64,000 nucleotides of DNA from Streptomyces profundus (GCF_020740535.1 NZ_CP082362.1:4462501-4526500), one strand, 5' to 3'. Positions 17,139 to 27,464 are shown, counted from the stretch's first letter. The notes: generated by a model not told the origin, from the letters alone. A program made the numbers and translations.

Positions 17139-20100
17139 ATGGCCCGCACTCCACCGCCCGTCCCGGGGAACCGGACGCCCGTCCCGGTCCGCGGACGGCG
17201 CGGTCCGCGCGATGTGCTGCTCGCCTGCGTCGCCATCCTGGCGCTGCTCGCCCTGGTGGTGGGCGTGCCGCTGGCGCTGGCCAGCCTGGTCGGCTGGCCG
17301 CTGCCGCGCACCGCGCCCAGCTGGGACATGCTGACCGAGGAGATCGACGCCGACACCTTTGTCGCCGTGCTGGCGGTGCTGGTCTGGGTGGCCTGGGCGC
17401 AGTTCACCGCCTGTGTGCTGGTGGAGGTGCGGGCGGCCGTCTCGGGCGTCGGCCTGCCACGGCGGGTGCCGGGGGCCGGCCCCAGCCAGCTGCTGGCCCG
17501 CCAACTGGTCGGTGCCGTCCTGCTGTTGACGTCGGCGGCGGCATCCATGACGCCGGGGCTCAGCCAGTTGGGGCAGACCTTCGACTCGCCGGGGCAGGGC
17601 CGGGTGGTCGCCGAGGCCGCGCTGGTGCCGGGCGGCGGGCAGACGGTGGTGCTCTCGTCCGGCCTCGCCGACACCCCCAAGGTGAACGAGGCGCCCTCGC
17701 CCGCCGAGGACGCGGGCACCGTCGAAGCGGCCGATCCGGAGGGGGCCCAGGCGCTCTACTACCGCATCCAGCCGCCCGACGGCCGGCACCACGACACCCT
17801 CTGGGGCGTCGCCGAACGCCATCTGGGCGACGGCCTGCGCTACAAGGAGATCTACCAGCTCAACAAGGACCGCCTCCAGCCGGACGGCTCCCGGCTGACG
17901 GAGGCCAGCCTGATCAGGCCCGGCTGGATCCTCCAGATGCCGGCGGACGCCCAGGGCGGCGAGCTGGTCGAACTCCCCGGCGAGGCCGCGGAGTTGACCG
18001 CCGATGAGGCGGCCGAGCTCGAACAGTTCGAACGTTACGGGCGTACGGGCGCGCCGCCGGCCGCCACCGCCCTCGCCGACGCCGAGGAGCCAGCGGAACG
18101 GGTGGGCCCGGAGGACCGGCAGGCCGACACGGGCGGCAAGGGCACCGACCGGCCCACGCTGCCCATTGAGGAGCAGCCCCCCGGGCCGCCACCCCCGCCG
18201 GAGGCCGAGGCGGAGACGGACGCCGATGCCGCGACCGATGCCGGGGCCGGGACCGATGCCGCGACCGATGCCGCGACCGATGCCGGGACCGATGCCGAGG
18301 CGGAGCCGGGCCTGCCCGACGCGTTGGTGGCCGCCCCGCTGCTGGCCGCCGGGCTGCTGGTGGCGCTGGGCCGCACCCGTCGCATGGCGCTCTGGCAGAG
18401 CGCCGCCGGCATGCGGGGCCGGGGCGTCGGCGACGGCCTCGCCCCGCCGACCCCCCGCGCCACCGACGCCAGGGACGCCCTGCTGGTGGGCGCCGCACCC
18501 GACCAGGTCGCCTTCCTCGACCGGGCGTTGCGACTCCTCTCGGCCGCGCTGGCCGAGGAGGGCCGGGTCCTGCCCGCCGTCTACGCCGCCTGGCTCGGCT
18601 CGCGGGAGCTGCACCTCCAGCTCTCTGGCCCGGTCGGCCGCCCGCCCGCGCCCTGGAGCCAGGGCCAGGACCAGACCTACTGGACGCTGGAGCGCGGCCG
18701 GCTGCCCGAACCGCCCGACGGGGTGGCGCCGGACGCGGAAGCGCCCTACCCGGGCCTGGTCAGCCTCGGCATGCGGGAGGAGTTGCGGCTGCTGCTCAAC
18801 CTGGAGGCGGTGCCGGGGATCGTCGCCGTCCAGGGCGCGCCGGGGGATCGGGAGGCGGTGCTCGCCTCCATCGCCGCCGAACTCGCCACCAGCGGCTGGT
18901 CCGACCGGATGACCGTCACCCTGGTCGGCTTCGGTGCCGAACTGGCGGCCCTGGCCCCCACCCGGGTGCGGCATCTCGACGATATCGCCGGGCTGTTGGA
19001 GGTGATGGAGACGGAGACCGGGCTGCGTCGCGGCGCCCTGCGGCACGCGGGCCACGAATCGCTGCTCAGCGGGCGCACCGGACCGGCCCGGCAGCAACAG
19101 TGGGCGCCCCACCTGGTGTTGGTCGGCGTTCCGCCGGACCAGGACCAGGCGGAGCGGCTCGCCGGCCTCGCCTCGATCTCGGCGTCCCTCGGCATCGGCT
19201 ATCTGCTCGCCGCCGACCACGTCGAACTGCCCGGCGTCGCCTGGGGGTTCGAGATCAGCCCGGACGGGCTGCTGACCGAGCCCGACATGGGCCTCACACT
19301 CCGTGCCCAGCTGCTGCCCGCCGAGCAACGCGCCGCCGTGGTCGAGCTGTTCGGCGACCTCACGGGCGACCAGGTCGAACCGGCCGCCGATCACACCGTC
19401 GATCTGACCCGGGGCCGCCCGGGCGTCTATGTCTCCCTGCTCGGCGGCCTTGAGACCACCGGGCTCGACGAGCCGGACGCGGAGCGCGCCGGAAGGCTCC
19501 GGGAGGCGTTGGCGCTGCTCTCGCTGCACCGGGAGGGCGTGCACCGCCGGGTGTTGGGCTCGGCGCTCTGGCCGCGCGGCGTCACCGACGAGCTGCGGGA
19601 CGCGCTGATCGACCGCCTCGCCCACTGGCTCGGCACGGACCCGACGGGCGTCCCGCGCCTCTCCGCCGGCCGGGACGGGCGGCTGGCGCTCTCCGCCGAT
19701 GTGCTCTCGGACTGGGATGTGCTGCGCACCCTGCACCACCAGGTGCTGGTCAGCGAGAACCCGACCGAGACGGGGTCGCCGGCGGACCGGATGCGCAAGC
19801 TGCGCGACGCCCTCTCCCTGGCCGGCGGCGCGCTGCTCGCCGGGCAGCGGGAAGGCGGCGGCTTCGGCTGGCTCGAACACGAGATCGTCGACGCCCAGTA
19901 CCCGCTGCTGGTCGCGGAGATCGCCCTCACCCTGGCCGCGGAGCACCGCGCCGCCGGCGAGGGCGAGGCCGCCTACGCCGCCGTCCGCTCGGCGCTGGCC
20001 GCCGCGCCGACGGACGAACGCCTCTGGAACGAGCTGCTGCGCGCCGCCCACGCCACCGCTCGCCCCGACTGGCTGACGGGCGCCGTCCGCTGGCTGACCG

Positions 20101-20198
20101 CCCACCACGCCCAGCTCTTCGGCCCCAGCACCCCGCTGCCGGCCCAGACGGAGGCCCTGCTCGACGAGCTCCTCCCGAGCTGGCGGGCCTCGCCCTGA
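17139..20198 (+). CDS. large membrane protein with LysM and bacterial transcriptional activator (BTAD) domains
   Basis: A 1019-residue protein. Membrane segments lie near residues 27-50, 70-95 and 125-140. A LysM domain spans about 205-268 (TLWGVAERHLGDGLRYKEIY... SLIRPGWILQMP). A low-complexity Asp/Ala/Thr stretch follows near 360-390, then another hydrophobic segment near 392-408. The C-terminal third (about 790-1015) contains a BTAD-type helical/TPR module as in SARP regulators, without the OmpR-type DNA-binding half. LysM normally binds peptidoglycan or chitin, so on topology LysM and BTAD would lie on different sides unless the middle segment crosses. It starts 81 bases after the Tad genes and is probably the last gene of that operon. 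Confidence 0.85.
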   Translation: MARTPPPVPGNRTPVPVRGRRGPRDVLLACVAILALLALVVGVPLALASLVGWPLPRTAPSWDMLTEEIDADTFVAVLAVLVWVAWAQFTACVLVEVRAAVSGVGLPRRVPGAGPSQLLARQLVGAVLLLTSAAASMTPGLSQLGQTFDSPGQGRVVAEAALVPGGGQTVVLSSGLADTPKVNEAPSPAEDAGTVEAADPEGAQALYYRIQPPDGRHHDTLWGVAERHLGDGLRYKEIYQLNKDRLQPDGSRLTEASLIRPGWILQMPADAQGGELVELPGEAAELTADEAAELEQFERYGRTGAPPAATALADAEEPAERVGPEDRQADTGGKGTDRPTLPIEEQPPGPPPPPEAEAETDADAATDAGAGTDAATDAATDAGTDAEAEPGLPDALVAAPLLAAGLLVALGRTRRMALWQSAAGMRGRGVGDGLAPPTPRATDARDALLVGAAPDQVAFLDRALRLLSAALAEEGRVLPAVYAAWLGSRELHLQLSGPVGRPPAPWSQGQDQTYWTLERGRLPEPPDGVAPDAEAPYPGLVSLGMREELRLLLNLEAVPGIVAVQGAPGDREAVLASIAAELATSGWSDRMTVTLVGFGAELAALAPTRVRHLDDIAGLLEVMETETGLRRGALRHAGHESLLSGRTGPARQQQWAPHLVLVGVPPDQDQAERLAGLASISASLGIGYLLAADHVELPGVAWGFEISPDGLLTEPDMGLTLRAQLLPAEQRAAVVELFGDLTGDQVEPAADHTVDLTRGRPGVYVSLLGGLETTGLDEPDAERAGRLREALALLSLHREGVHRRVLGSALWPRGVTDELRDALIDRLAHWLGTDPTGVPRLSAGRDGRLALSADVLSDWDVLRTLHHQVLVSENPTETGSPADRMRKLRDALSLAGGALLAGQREGGGFGWLEHEIVDAQYPLLVAEIALTLAAEHRAAGEGEAAYAAVRSALAAAPTDERLWNELLRAAHATARPDWLTGAVRWLTAHHAQLFGPSTPLPAQTEALLDELLPSWRASP
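18218..18300 (+). repeat. degenerate 12-base tandem repeat (Thr-Asp-Ala coding)
   Basis: Repeats of GCCGCGACCGAT and close variants lie inside the LysM-BTAD gene and encode a Thr/Asp/Ala linker between the LysM domain and the next hydrophobic segment. In-frame slippage would alter linker length. Confidence 0.8.
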
Positions 20199-20254
20199 CG
20201 CCCCCGGCGAATATCCGGGTGCCGTGCGGGTGCCGGTTCGGCAGGATGCCGTGC

Positions 20255-20824
20255 ATGAGTGAGAGTGAGCGGGGCGAATCGGCGTTGCGGGGGGCCGTGG
20301 TGGTGATCGCGGGGGTGATGGCCGCGGGGAAGTCGACGGTGGCGCAGGCGTTGGCCGAACGGCTGCCGGCGGCGGCGCATGTGCGGGGGGACACGTTCCG
20401 TCGCATGATCGTCTCCGGCCGGGTGGAGCCCGACCCCTCGGCGGGGCCGGAGGCCGAGGCCCAACTCCGGCTGCGCTACCGGCTGTCGGCAGCCGTCGCC
20501 GACGGCTACGCCGAGGCGGGGGTGACGGCCGTGGTGCAGGACGTGGTGCTCGGCGACGACCTGTCCTATCTGGTCGGACAGGTGCGCAGCCGCCCGCTGT
20601 ACGTGGTGGTGCTGGCGCCCTCCCCGGCGGCGGTCGCCGCCCGCGAGGCGGCCCGCGCCAAGACGGCCTACGCCGAGAACGGCGGCTGGACGGTGGCGGC
20701 GCTGGACGGTTGGCTGCGCGAACGCACGCCGAGGATCGGCCGCTGGCTGGACACCTCGTCCCTGGACCCGGCCGGCACGGTGGACGCCATCCTGGCCGAC
20801 CTCCCCACCGCACGGGTGGCCTGA
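20255..20824 (+). CDS. AAA/shikimate-kinase-like P-loop kinase
   Basis: A 189-residue P-loop protein with Walker A at residues 20-28 (GVMAAGKST) after a first hydrophobic strand, then HVRGDTFRRMI, typical of small-molecule kinases of the AAA_33/gluconate-kinase/shikimate-kinase group. Arg-rich lid residues (AAREAARAKTAY) fit. The phosphate acceptor is unknown. The ATG at 20255 fits the family start better than the upstream GTG or ATG. It runs the same way as the Tad operon but shows no link to it. Confidence 0.8.
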   Translation: MSESERGESALRGAVVVIAGVMAAGKSTVAQALAERLPAAAHVRGDTFRRMIVSGRVEPDPSAGPEAEAQLRLRYRLSAAVADGYAEAGVTAVVQDVVLGDDLSYLVGQVRSRPLYVVVLAPSPAAVAAREAARAKTAYAENGGWTVAALDGWLRERTPRIGRWLDTSSLDPAGTVDAILADLPTARVA

Positions 20825-20834
20825 GCGGTCGACG

Positions 20835-21410
20835 TCACTCCCCGACGAGGCGCCGCACGGCCTCCGCGACGAGATGCGCCCGTTCCTCCTCGTCGAAGAC
20901 GTCGGGCAGCGTGAGCTGTTCGACGATCAGCCAGTTGAGGGCGAGGATCAGCAGCTTCACCGAGGTGGCGTCCCCCGGCAGCCCCGACTGTTCGTGGTGG
21001 GCGACGTTGTGGGCGATGTCGGCCCGCACGCGTGCGGTGAGCACCGCGCGCAGTTCGGGGCGCCTGGTGCTCTCCAGGCGGAGTTCCAGCAGCGCCAGAT
21101 AGCCGCTGCGGAAGGTGGTGAGCTTGCCGACCAGGTCCGTCATCAGCTCGTGGAACCGCTCGCTGGTCGGCGCGATCGGCTCCTGTTCCGCGACGGTGGC
21201 CTCGTCCGGGACGAGCCGTTCGTAGACCCGGCCGCCGGACTGGGTGAGCAGTTGGTCCCGGTTGGCGAAGTAGTTGGAGGCCGTGCCCGCCGGTACGCGC
21301 GCCTGCTTGTCCACCGCGCGGAAGGTCAGCCCGCGCGCGCCCTCCCGCGCCAGCACCTCGATCGCGGCGTCCAGCAGCTCGGATCGACGCTGGTCGTTTC
21401 TGCGCACCAT
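20835..21410 (-). CDS. TetR family transcriptional regulator
   Basis: A 191-residue repressor with an N-terminal TetR helix-turn-helix (GLTFRAVDKQARVPAGTASNYFANRDQLL) and a helical ligand-binding C-terminus. ATG 21410 is chosen over GTG 21419 because GGAG lies 8 bases before it and overlaps the GTG. It is divergent from the RibD-type reductase, and the 68 bases between them hold strong inverted repeats. It therefore most likely represses itself and that reductase in response to a small ligand. Confidence 0.92.
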   Translation of the reverse strand: MVRRNDQRRSELLDAAIEVLAREGARGLTFRAVDKQARVPAGTASNYFANRDQLLTQSGGRVYERLVPDEATVAEQEPIAPTSERFHELMTDLVGKLTTFRSGYLALLELRLESTRRPELRAVLTARVRADIAHNVAHHEQSGLPGDATSVKLLILALNWLIVEQLTLPDVFDEEERAHLVAEAVRRLVGE

Positions 21411-21425
21411 TGACACCACTCCATC

Positions 21426-21465
21426 CGTAGTACTAAGTTCAAAGCACTCTGGTCAGAGTACTACG
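21426..21465. promoter_or_regulatory. TetR operator between divergent genes
   Basis: Two overlapping symmetric elements are visible. CGTAGTACT (21426-21434) and AGTACTACG (21457-21465) are perfect inverted 9-mers. Inside lies the 20-bp near-palindrome AGCACTCTGGTCAGAGTACT (21443-21462), with one mismatched pair outside its centre. The position between tetR and the reductase gene, just upstream of both starts, makes it the obvious operator. Confidence 0.8.
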
Positions 21466-21478
21466 TGAGGGGTCGCGC

Positions 21479-22054
21479 ATGCGCAAGCTTGTCTACTACG
21501 TTGCCGTCACCGTCGACGGCCGAATCGCCGGACCGGGCGGCGAGTTCGACTTCTTCCCGCAGGGCGAGGGGGAGCAGCTGGCGGCGTACCACGGTTGGAT
21601 GGCGGAGCGGCTGCCGGAGACCATTCCGACCGTCGGCCGGGAGGCCGTCGGCGTGGCGGGGACGGCCAACCGGCGCTTCGACACGGTGCTGATGGGGGGC
21701 GCCACCTACCGCGTCGGCCCCGCCAACCCGTTCGCCCACCTGCGGCAGTACGTGGTCTCCCGCACCATGACGCCCGACCAGGACCCGGCGGTGACCGTGG
21801 TCGGGGACGACCCGCTGGGCCTGGTCAGGGGCCTCAAGCGGGAGGAGGGGCAGGACCTCTGGCTCTGCGGCGGCGGGCAGCTCGCCAGCGCGCTGCTGCC
21901 CGAGATCGACGAACTGATCGTCAAGAGCTATCCGGTGGTCGCCGGCGACGGCATCCCCGCCTTCGACGGGGAGTTCGGGCCCACCCTCTTCGCCGTCACC
22001 GAGCGGCGGTCCTTCGACAACGGGGTGGTCGTCAGCTGGCTGGCTCGGCGGTGA
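21479..22054 (+). CDS. dihydrofolate reductase family (RibD C-terminal) protein
   Basis: A 191-residue protein with the family start [20 protein letters not shown], the central [16 protein letters not shown] segment, and the nucleotide-binding [22 protein letters not shown]. Members reduce pteridine-, flavin- or other NADPH-dependent substrates and are often induced by a neighbouring TetR. The actual substrate is unknown. The last 23 bases overlap the 3' end of the convergent ABC transporter gene. Confidence 0.9.
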   Translation: MRKLVYYVAVTVDGRIAGPGGEFDFFPQGEGEQLAAYHGWMAERLPETIPTVGREAVGVAGTANRRFDTVLMGGATYRVGPANPFAHLRQYVVSRTMTPDQDPAVTVVGDDPLGLVRGLKREEGQDLWLCGGGQLASALLPEIDELIVKSYPVVAGDGIPAFDGEFGPTLFAVTERRSFDNGVVVSWLARR

Positions 22055-23858
22055 CCCCGACGGCGGGCCCGGGGCCGGCCGCGTCGTGCTCCGTGAGGAA
22101 CTGGGTCGCGGCCAGCTCCGCGTAGAGCGGGTTGGCCGCCACCAGCTCGCTGTGCGTGCCGACGGCGCGAACGCGTCCGGCCTCCATCACCACGATGCGG
22201 TCGGCCGATGTCACCGTGGAGAGGCGGTGCGCCACCACCAGCACGGTGGTGCGCCGCGAGATGTCGGCGACGGTGTCCCGCAGCGCCGCCTCGTTGACCG
22301 CGTCCAGCTGGGAGGTGGCCTCGTCCAGCAGCAGCAGGCGCGGGCGGCGCAGCAACGCCCGGGCGATGGCGACGCGTTGGCGTTCGCCGCCGGAGAGCTT
22401 GGTGCCGCGATGGCCCACCACCGTGTCCAGCCCTTCGGGCAGCCGCTCGACCAGGCTCTCCAGCCGGGCCGTGCGCAGCGTCCCGGCCAGCTCGGCCTCC
22501 GAGGTCACGGGGGCGCCGAAGAGGAGGTTGTCGCGGAGCGTGCCGGAGAGCACCGGCGCGTCCTGCTCCACATAGCCGATGGCGGCGCGCAGCTCGGGCA
22601 GGTCCCACTCCAGGACGTCCCGGCCGTCGACCGTGACCCGGCCGTCCGTGACGTCGTAGAACCGCTCGACCAGGGAGAAGACCGTGGTCTTGCCGGCGCC
22701 GGACGGGCCGACGAAGGCCGTCATCCCGCGCGGCGGCACCGCGAAGTCCACGCCGTGGTGGACCAGCGGCAGATCGGGGGCGTAGCGGAAGCGCACCCCC
22801 TCGAAGGCCAGCGCGGCCGGCTCCTCGGACGGGGACCGCGCCGGCTCCTCGTCGCTCCGCTCCGGCTCGGCCGGCATCCGCCACACCTCGCGCATCCGGC
22901 TGATCGCGGCCGATCCGACCTGGTACTGGGTGATCGCCTGCACCACATCCTGGAGCGGCGCCATCAGATAGAACACATAGAGCAGGAAGGCGACCAGGGT
23001 GCCGATCTCGATGGCGCCCGTGGCCACCCGCGCGCCGCCGACCGCCAGCACGGTGATGAACGCGCCCTGCATGGCGAGCCCCACCGTGTTGCCCGCGATC
23101 GCCGACCACTTGGCGGCCTCCACGCTGGCCTCCCAGGACCGCTCGGCCGCAGCGTGCACCGTGCGCTCCTCACGCCGCTCGGCCCCGGCGGCCTTCACGG
23201 TGCGCAGCGCGCCCAGCACCCGCTCCAGGCTGGCGCCCATGTCGCCGACCGACTTCTGGGCGCGCTTGCTGGCGCGGTGGATCAGCGGCGCTATCACCCC
23301 GATCACCACGGCGGCGACCGCGATCACGCCCGCCGTCACACCGAGCAGGACCAGATCGACCACGCCCATCATCACCAGCGTGGCCACCAGCGTCAGCCCG
23401 CCGGTGCCGAGCCCGATGAGCGACTGGGTGGTCATCGCGCGCAGCAGGGTGGTGTCCGAGGTGGCGCGGGAGAGCAGATCGCCCGGCTCGCTGGCGTCCA
23501 CCGCGGAGACCCGCAGCCGCAGCAGATAGGACGTCAACGAGCGGCGGGCGGTCAACACCACCGACTCGGCGGTGCGTTGCAGCACATAGGCGCCGAGCGC
23601 GCCGATCACCGCGTTGGCCACGACCAGCAGGGTCAGCCAGAGCAGGGCGCCCGAGATGGCCTTGTCCGCCGTGAGGTTCTCGATCAGGGAGCGGGCGACC
23701 AGCGGCAGCGCGAGACCGGTGGCGCCCGTCACCAGCGAGAGCAGCGCCCCGGCGAGCAGCGCCCAGCGGTGCGGCCTGACGTAGCCAAGCAACACCCGCC
23801 AGGCCGGCGGCTCGTCCGCTCTTCTCCCGCCGCTTCGTTCCGTCGCCTGGTCAGTCAC
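22032..23858 (-). CDS. ABC exporter, fused membrane and ATPase domains
   Basis: A 608-residue half-transporter. The N-terminal six-helix type 1 exporter domain covers about residues 25-330; the ATPase follows with Walker [10 protein letters not shown] near 382, signature [16 protein letters not shown] near 487, Walker [11 protein letters not shown] near 507 and H-loop VAHRLST. It works as a dimer to export a drug, lipid or peptide; substrate unknown. It starts at ATG 23858 and ends inside the 3' end of the convergent reductase gene. Confidence 0.93.
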   Translation of the reverse strand: MTDQATERSGGRRADEPPAWRVLLGYVRPHRWALLAGALLSLVTGATGLALPLVARSLIENLTADKAISGALLWLTLLVVANAVIGALGAYVLQRTAESVVLTARRSLTSYLLRLRVSAVDASEPGDLLSRATSDTTLLRAMTTQSLIGLGTGGLTLVATLVMMGVVDLVLLGVTAGVIAVAAVVIGVIAPLIHRASKRAQKSVGDMGASLERVLGALRTVKAAGAERREERTVHAAAERSWEASVEAAKWSAIAGNTVGLAMQGAFITVLAVGGARVATGAIEIGTLVAFLLYVFYLMAPLQDVVQAITQYQVGSAAISRMREVWRMPAEPERSDEEPARSPSEEPAALAFEGVRFRYAPDLPLVHHGVDFAVPPRGMTAFVGPSGAGKTTVFSLVERFYDVTDGRVTVDGRDVLEWDLPELRAAIGYVEQDAPVLSGTLRDNLLFGAPVTSEAELAGTLRTARLESLVERLPEGLDTVVGHRGTKLSGGERQRVAIARALLRRPRLLLLDEATSQLDAVNEAALRDTVADISRRTTVLVVAHRLSTVTSADRIVVMEAGRVRAVGTHSELVAANPLYAELAATQFLTEHDAAGPGPAVGVTAEPAS

Positions 23859-24113
23859 CGCACACCCCGCCTGCCTCCGAACGACACATCATCCCCACCG
23901 TGAGGAACGCCTGACGCGCGCAGAAGGTTGCGTCGGCCGCCGGAAGGCGCGCCGGCGGCGGCAACGGGCGTCCGGCTTCGGGGACTTCGTCCTGTTGAGG
24001 CGGGTGGGGGCCGGCGAGGAGAATGGGCGGGCCACCGGAGGGGGCTGTGTGCGGCTCTACGGGACGGGCCGCGCGTCCGGAGGTCACTCCGCCCTACCCT
24101 GGAGCAGCCCCTC

Positions 24114-24899
24114 ATGGACGGTTCTGTCCGTTTTCCTCTGCCCGCTCGCCGGGCTCTGACGCTCTCGGGCCTGCTGGCCCTGGTCTGCGCCGTGTTGCTC
24201 GGCCTGACCACCCCCACCGCCCGCGCGGCCGATCCGCGGGTCGAGCCGGCCGCGGTGCCTGCCGCCGAGGCCACCCGGATCATGGCGCTCGGTGACTCCA
24301 TCACCGGCTCGCCCGGCTGCTGGCGCGCCCTGCTGTGGCAGGACATGCAGGCCGCCGGCTACACCGACGTGGACTTCGTCGGCTCCCGCACTCCCGACGG
24401 GTGCGGCTTCCCCTATGACGGCGAACACGAGGGCCATGGCGGCATCCTGACCACCGGCATCGTCCGGGACAACCTGCTGCCCGGCTGGCTGGCGACCAGC
24501 GACCCGGACGTGGTGATGATGACGCTGGGCACCAACGACGTGTGGAGCGGCGTCCCGACCCCGACCCTGCTGGACGCCTACTCCACCCTGGTCGGCCAGA
24601 TGCGGGCCGCCAACCCGGACGTCCGGGTGCTGGTCGCGCAGATCCTGCCGATGGCCCCGGTGGGGTGCGCCGACTGCGGGGCGCGGGTGGTGGAGTTGAA
24701 CGCCGCCATCCCGGCGTGGGCCGCCGGTCTGGACAGCGCCCGGTCGCCGATCACCGTCGTCGACCTGTGGACGGGCTTCGACACCGGGACCGACACCTAT
24801 GACGGAGTGCACCCGGGCGACTCCGGCATCCGCAAGATGGCCGACGTCTGGTTTCCCGCACTGACCGGCGTGCTGGACGAGCTGGCCCAACTCCGCTGA
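24114..24899 (+). CDS. secreted SGNH/GDSL hydrolase
   Basis: A 261-residue exported hydrolase. The signal peptide runs to about residue 38 (LLALVCAVLLGLTTPTARAA). The catalytic block I ALGDSITG is near residues 58-65 with Ser nucleophile, block III GTNDVW near 141, and block V DGVHPGDSG near 229 supplies Asp and His. GGAG precedes the ATG. The family deacylates polysaccharides, lipids or esters; the substrate is not shown. A hairpin follows the stop. Confidence 0.92.
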   Translation: MDGSVRFPLPARRALTLSGLLALVCAVLLGLTTPTARAADPRVEPAAVPAAEATRIMALGDSITGSPGCWRALLWQDMQAAGYTDVDFVGSRTPDGCGFPYDGEHEGHGGILTTGIVRDNLLPGWLATSDPDVVMMTLGTNDVWSGVPTPTLLDAYSTLVGQMRAANPDVRVLVAQILPMAPVGCADCGARVVELNAAIPAWAAGLDSARSPITVVDLWTGFDTGTDTYDGVHPGDSGIRKMADVWFPALTGVLDELAQLR

Positions 24900-24914
24900 G
24901 ACGGGGGCCCGTTC

Positions 24915-24937
24915 GGGTCGGTGCGCGGCACCGGCCC
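24915..24937 (+). terminator. hairpin after the GDSL hydrolase gene
   Basis: A 10-bp stem (GGGTCGGTGC / GCACCGGCCC, one T-G wobble, loop GCG) begins 16 bases after the stop and is embedded in a larger GC-rich fold. There is no T-run, which is normal for Streptomyces terminators. Confidence 0.55.
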
Positions 24938-25028
24938 GGGCGGGCCCCGGCGCTGGTCCATCCGCCTGTCACAACCGCTGGCTACCATCGCGCTGTTCCG
25001 GGGGTCCGCACGAGCGCTGGAGGTACGA

Positions 25029-26000
<972 letters not shown>

Positions 26001-26057
26001 CGGGCGGTCGTCAACCGGTGGGCGTGGAAGGCCGGTTCCGGAACCTGGGGGAGTGTC

Positions 26058-26086
26058 TTGACACCCCAATGGTCCAGACCTAACTT
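26058..26086 (+). promoter_or_regulatory. near-consensus HrdB-type promoter for the alginate-lyase-family gene
   Basis: TTGACA (26058-26063) and TAACTT (26081-26086) are separated by exactly 17 bases, 110 bases before the ATG at 26196. A perfect -35 hexamer is rare in Streptomyces and is typical of regulated extracellular-enzyme genes, where a repressor sits on the promoter. Confidence 0.7.
26068..26083. promoter_or_regulatory. DasR-responsive-element-like site inside the promoter
   Basis: The spacer contains TGGTCCAGACCT (26070-26081). This is the 12-base element known from Streptomyces chitinase promoters, and its core TGGTC-N-AGACC matches the DasR site. Only one copy is seen. It would place the downstream lyase under N-acetylglucosamine-linked control; this is inference from the motif. 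Confidence 0.6.
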
Positions 26087-26121
26087 CGGCAGCCAGCCCA
26101 GCGTTCAAATGGACGCTCGAT

Positions 26122-26137
26122 GTTCATGCACGTGAAC
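26122..26137. promoter_or_regulatory. small inverted repeat between promoter and lyase start
   Basis: GTTCA and TGAAC (5-bp perfect arms, 6-bp spacer) lie about 36 bases after the -10 and 58 before the start codon. It may be a second operator (LacI-like in size) or chance. Confidence 0.35.
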
Positions 26138-26195
26138 GCCAGGGGCTGTCGAACGTCGCGTATCCGGTCCGTTGTTGCCTGAGAGAGGCTCCCCC

Positions 26196-27464
26196 ATGTT
26201 CAACAGACCCGCGTCCGTCGCCCCGTCGACCGTCCGCAGACGATGGCGCCTCGGCCTGTTCGCCCTGGTGTCCGCGCTGCTGGTCGGACTGCTCCAGGTC
26301 TCCACCGGCACCGCGGCCGAGGCGGACCGCGCCGAGCGCGGCGCCGGCGCCACGGCCGACGACGTGCACCAGTTCGCCCCCGCCAGCTTCACCCACCCCG
26401 GGGTGCTGGTCAGCGAGTCCCAACTCGACTTCGTGCGCGCCCGGGTCCAGGCCGGTGAGCAGCCCTGGGCCAACGCCTTCCAGCAGATGATGGCCTCCCC
26501 GTTCGCCGACCAGTCGCGCACCCCCAAGCCGCGCGCCGTCGTCGAGTGCGGCTCGTACTCCAACCCCAACAACGGGTGCACCGACGAGCGCGAGGACGCC
26601 ATCGCGGCGTACACCAACGCGCTGGCCTGGTACGTCACCGAGGACGCCCAGTACGCGCGGAAGGCGATCCAGCTGATGGACGCCTGGTCGGGCGTGATCC
26701 AGGACCACACCAACAGCAACGCCCCGCTCCAGACCGGATGGGCCGGCGCCTCCTGGGCCCGCGCCGCCGAGCTCATCAAGCACACCTACGGCGACTGGCC
26801 CGGCGCCGGCGCCTTCGGGAACATGCTGCGCGATGTCTACCTGCCGGAGATCATCGGCGGCTCCCACAGCAACGGCAACTGGGAACTGACCATGATGGAG
26901 GCGGCCGTCGGCATCGCCGTCTTCCTCGACGACCCGGGCGCCTACGACCAGGCCATGGGCCGCTTCCTCAACCGGGTGCCGGCCTTCATCTACCTGGAGT
27001 CGGACGGCGACCTGCCGCGCACCGTGCCGGGCAGCGGCCTGAACACCCCGCAGCAGATCATCAACTACTGGCACGGCCAGAGCACCTTCGTCAACGGGGT
27101 GACCCAGGAGACCTGCCGGGACTTCACCCACACCGGCTACGGCCTGGCCTCCATCGCCAACGTCGCGGAGACCAGCCGCATCCAGGGCGACGACCTCTAC
27201 ACCGGCCACATCGGCGAGCGACTGCGCCACGGCCTGGGGCTCCAGGCCACCTACGAGCGGACGCAGCCGCCCGGCTGGCTCTGCGGCGGCAGCGTGCAGC
27301 GCGGCCTCGGCCCGGTGACCGAGGTCGGCTTCAACGCGATGGGCAACCGGCTCGGCCACGCCATGACCAACACCCAGGCCTACACCGAGAGCACCCGCCC
27401 CCAGGGCAGCAACTGGCTCTTCGTCGCCTGGGGCACCCTGACCCACGCCAACCAGCCCAACTAG
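26196..27464 (+). CDS. secreted alginate lyase family protein
   Basis: A 422-residue exported protein. The signal peptide ends near residue 36 (LVSALLVGLLQVSTGTAAEA). The rest is an (alpha/alpha) toroid of the alginate lyase family (PF05426-like), recognised by FTHPGVLVSESQLDFVRARV at the start, AAYTNALAWYVTEDAQYARKAI, and HSNGNWELTMMEAAVGIAVF near residue 226, where the catalytic Asn lies. Family members cleave uronic-acid polymers by beta-elimination, but many actinobacterial members have unknown substrates. The chitinase-type box in its promoter hints that the natural substrate may be an amino-sugar polymer. ATG 26196 is chosen because it opens the signal peptide. Confidence 0.85.
   Translation: MFNRPASVAPSTVRRRWRLGLFALVSALLVGLLQVSTGTAAEADRAERGAGATADDVHQFAPASFTHPGVLVSESQLDFVRARVQAGEQPWANAFQQMMASPFADQSRTPKPRAVVECGSYSNPNNGCTDEREDAIAAYTNALAWYVTEDAQYARKAIQLMDAWSGVIQDHTNSNAPLQTGWAGASWARAAELIKHTYGDWPGAGAFGNMLRDVYLPEIIGGSHSNGNWELTMMEAAVGIAVFLDDPGAYDQAMGRFLNRVPAFIYLESDGDLPRTVPGSGLNTPQQIINYWHGQSTFVNGVTQETCRDFTHTGYGLASIANVAETSRIQGDDLYTGHIGERLRHGLGLQATYERTQPPGWLCGGSVQRGLGPVTEVGFNAMGNRLGHAMTNTQAYTESTRPQGSNWLFVAWGTLTHANQPN

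Noticed and set aside
16659..20813. 1384-residue minus-strand frame
   Set aside because: Antisense to the pseudopilin and LysM-BTAD genes, low-complexity, no ribosome binding site or domain; a shadow frame.
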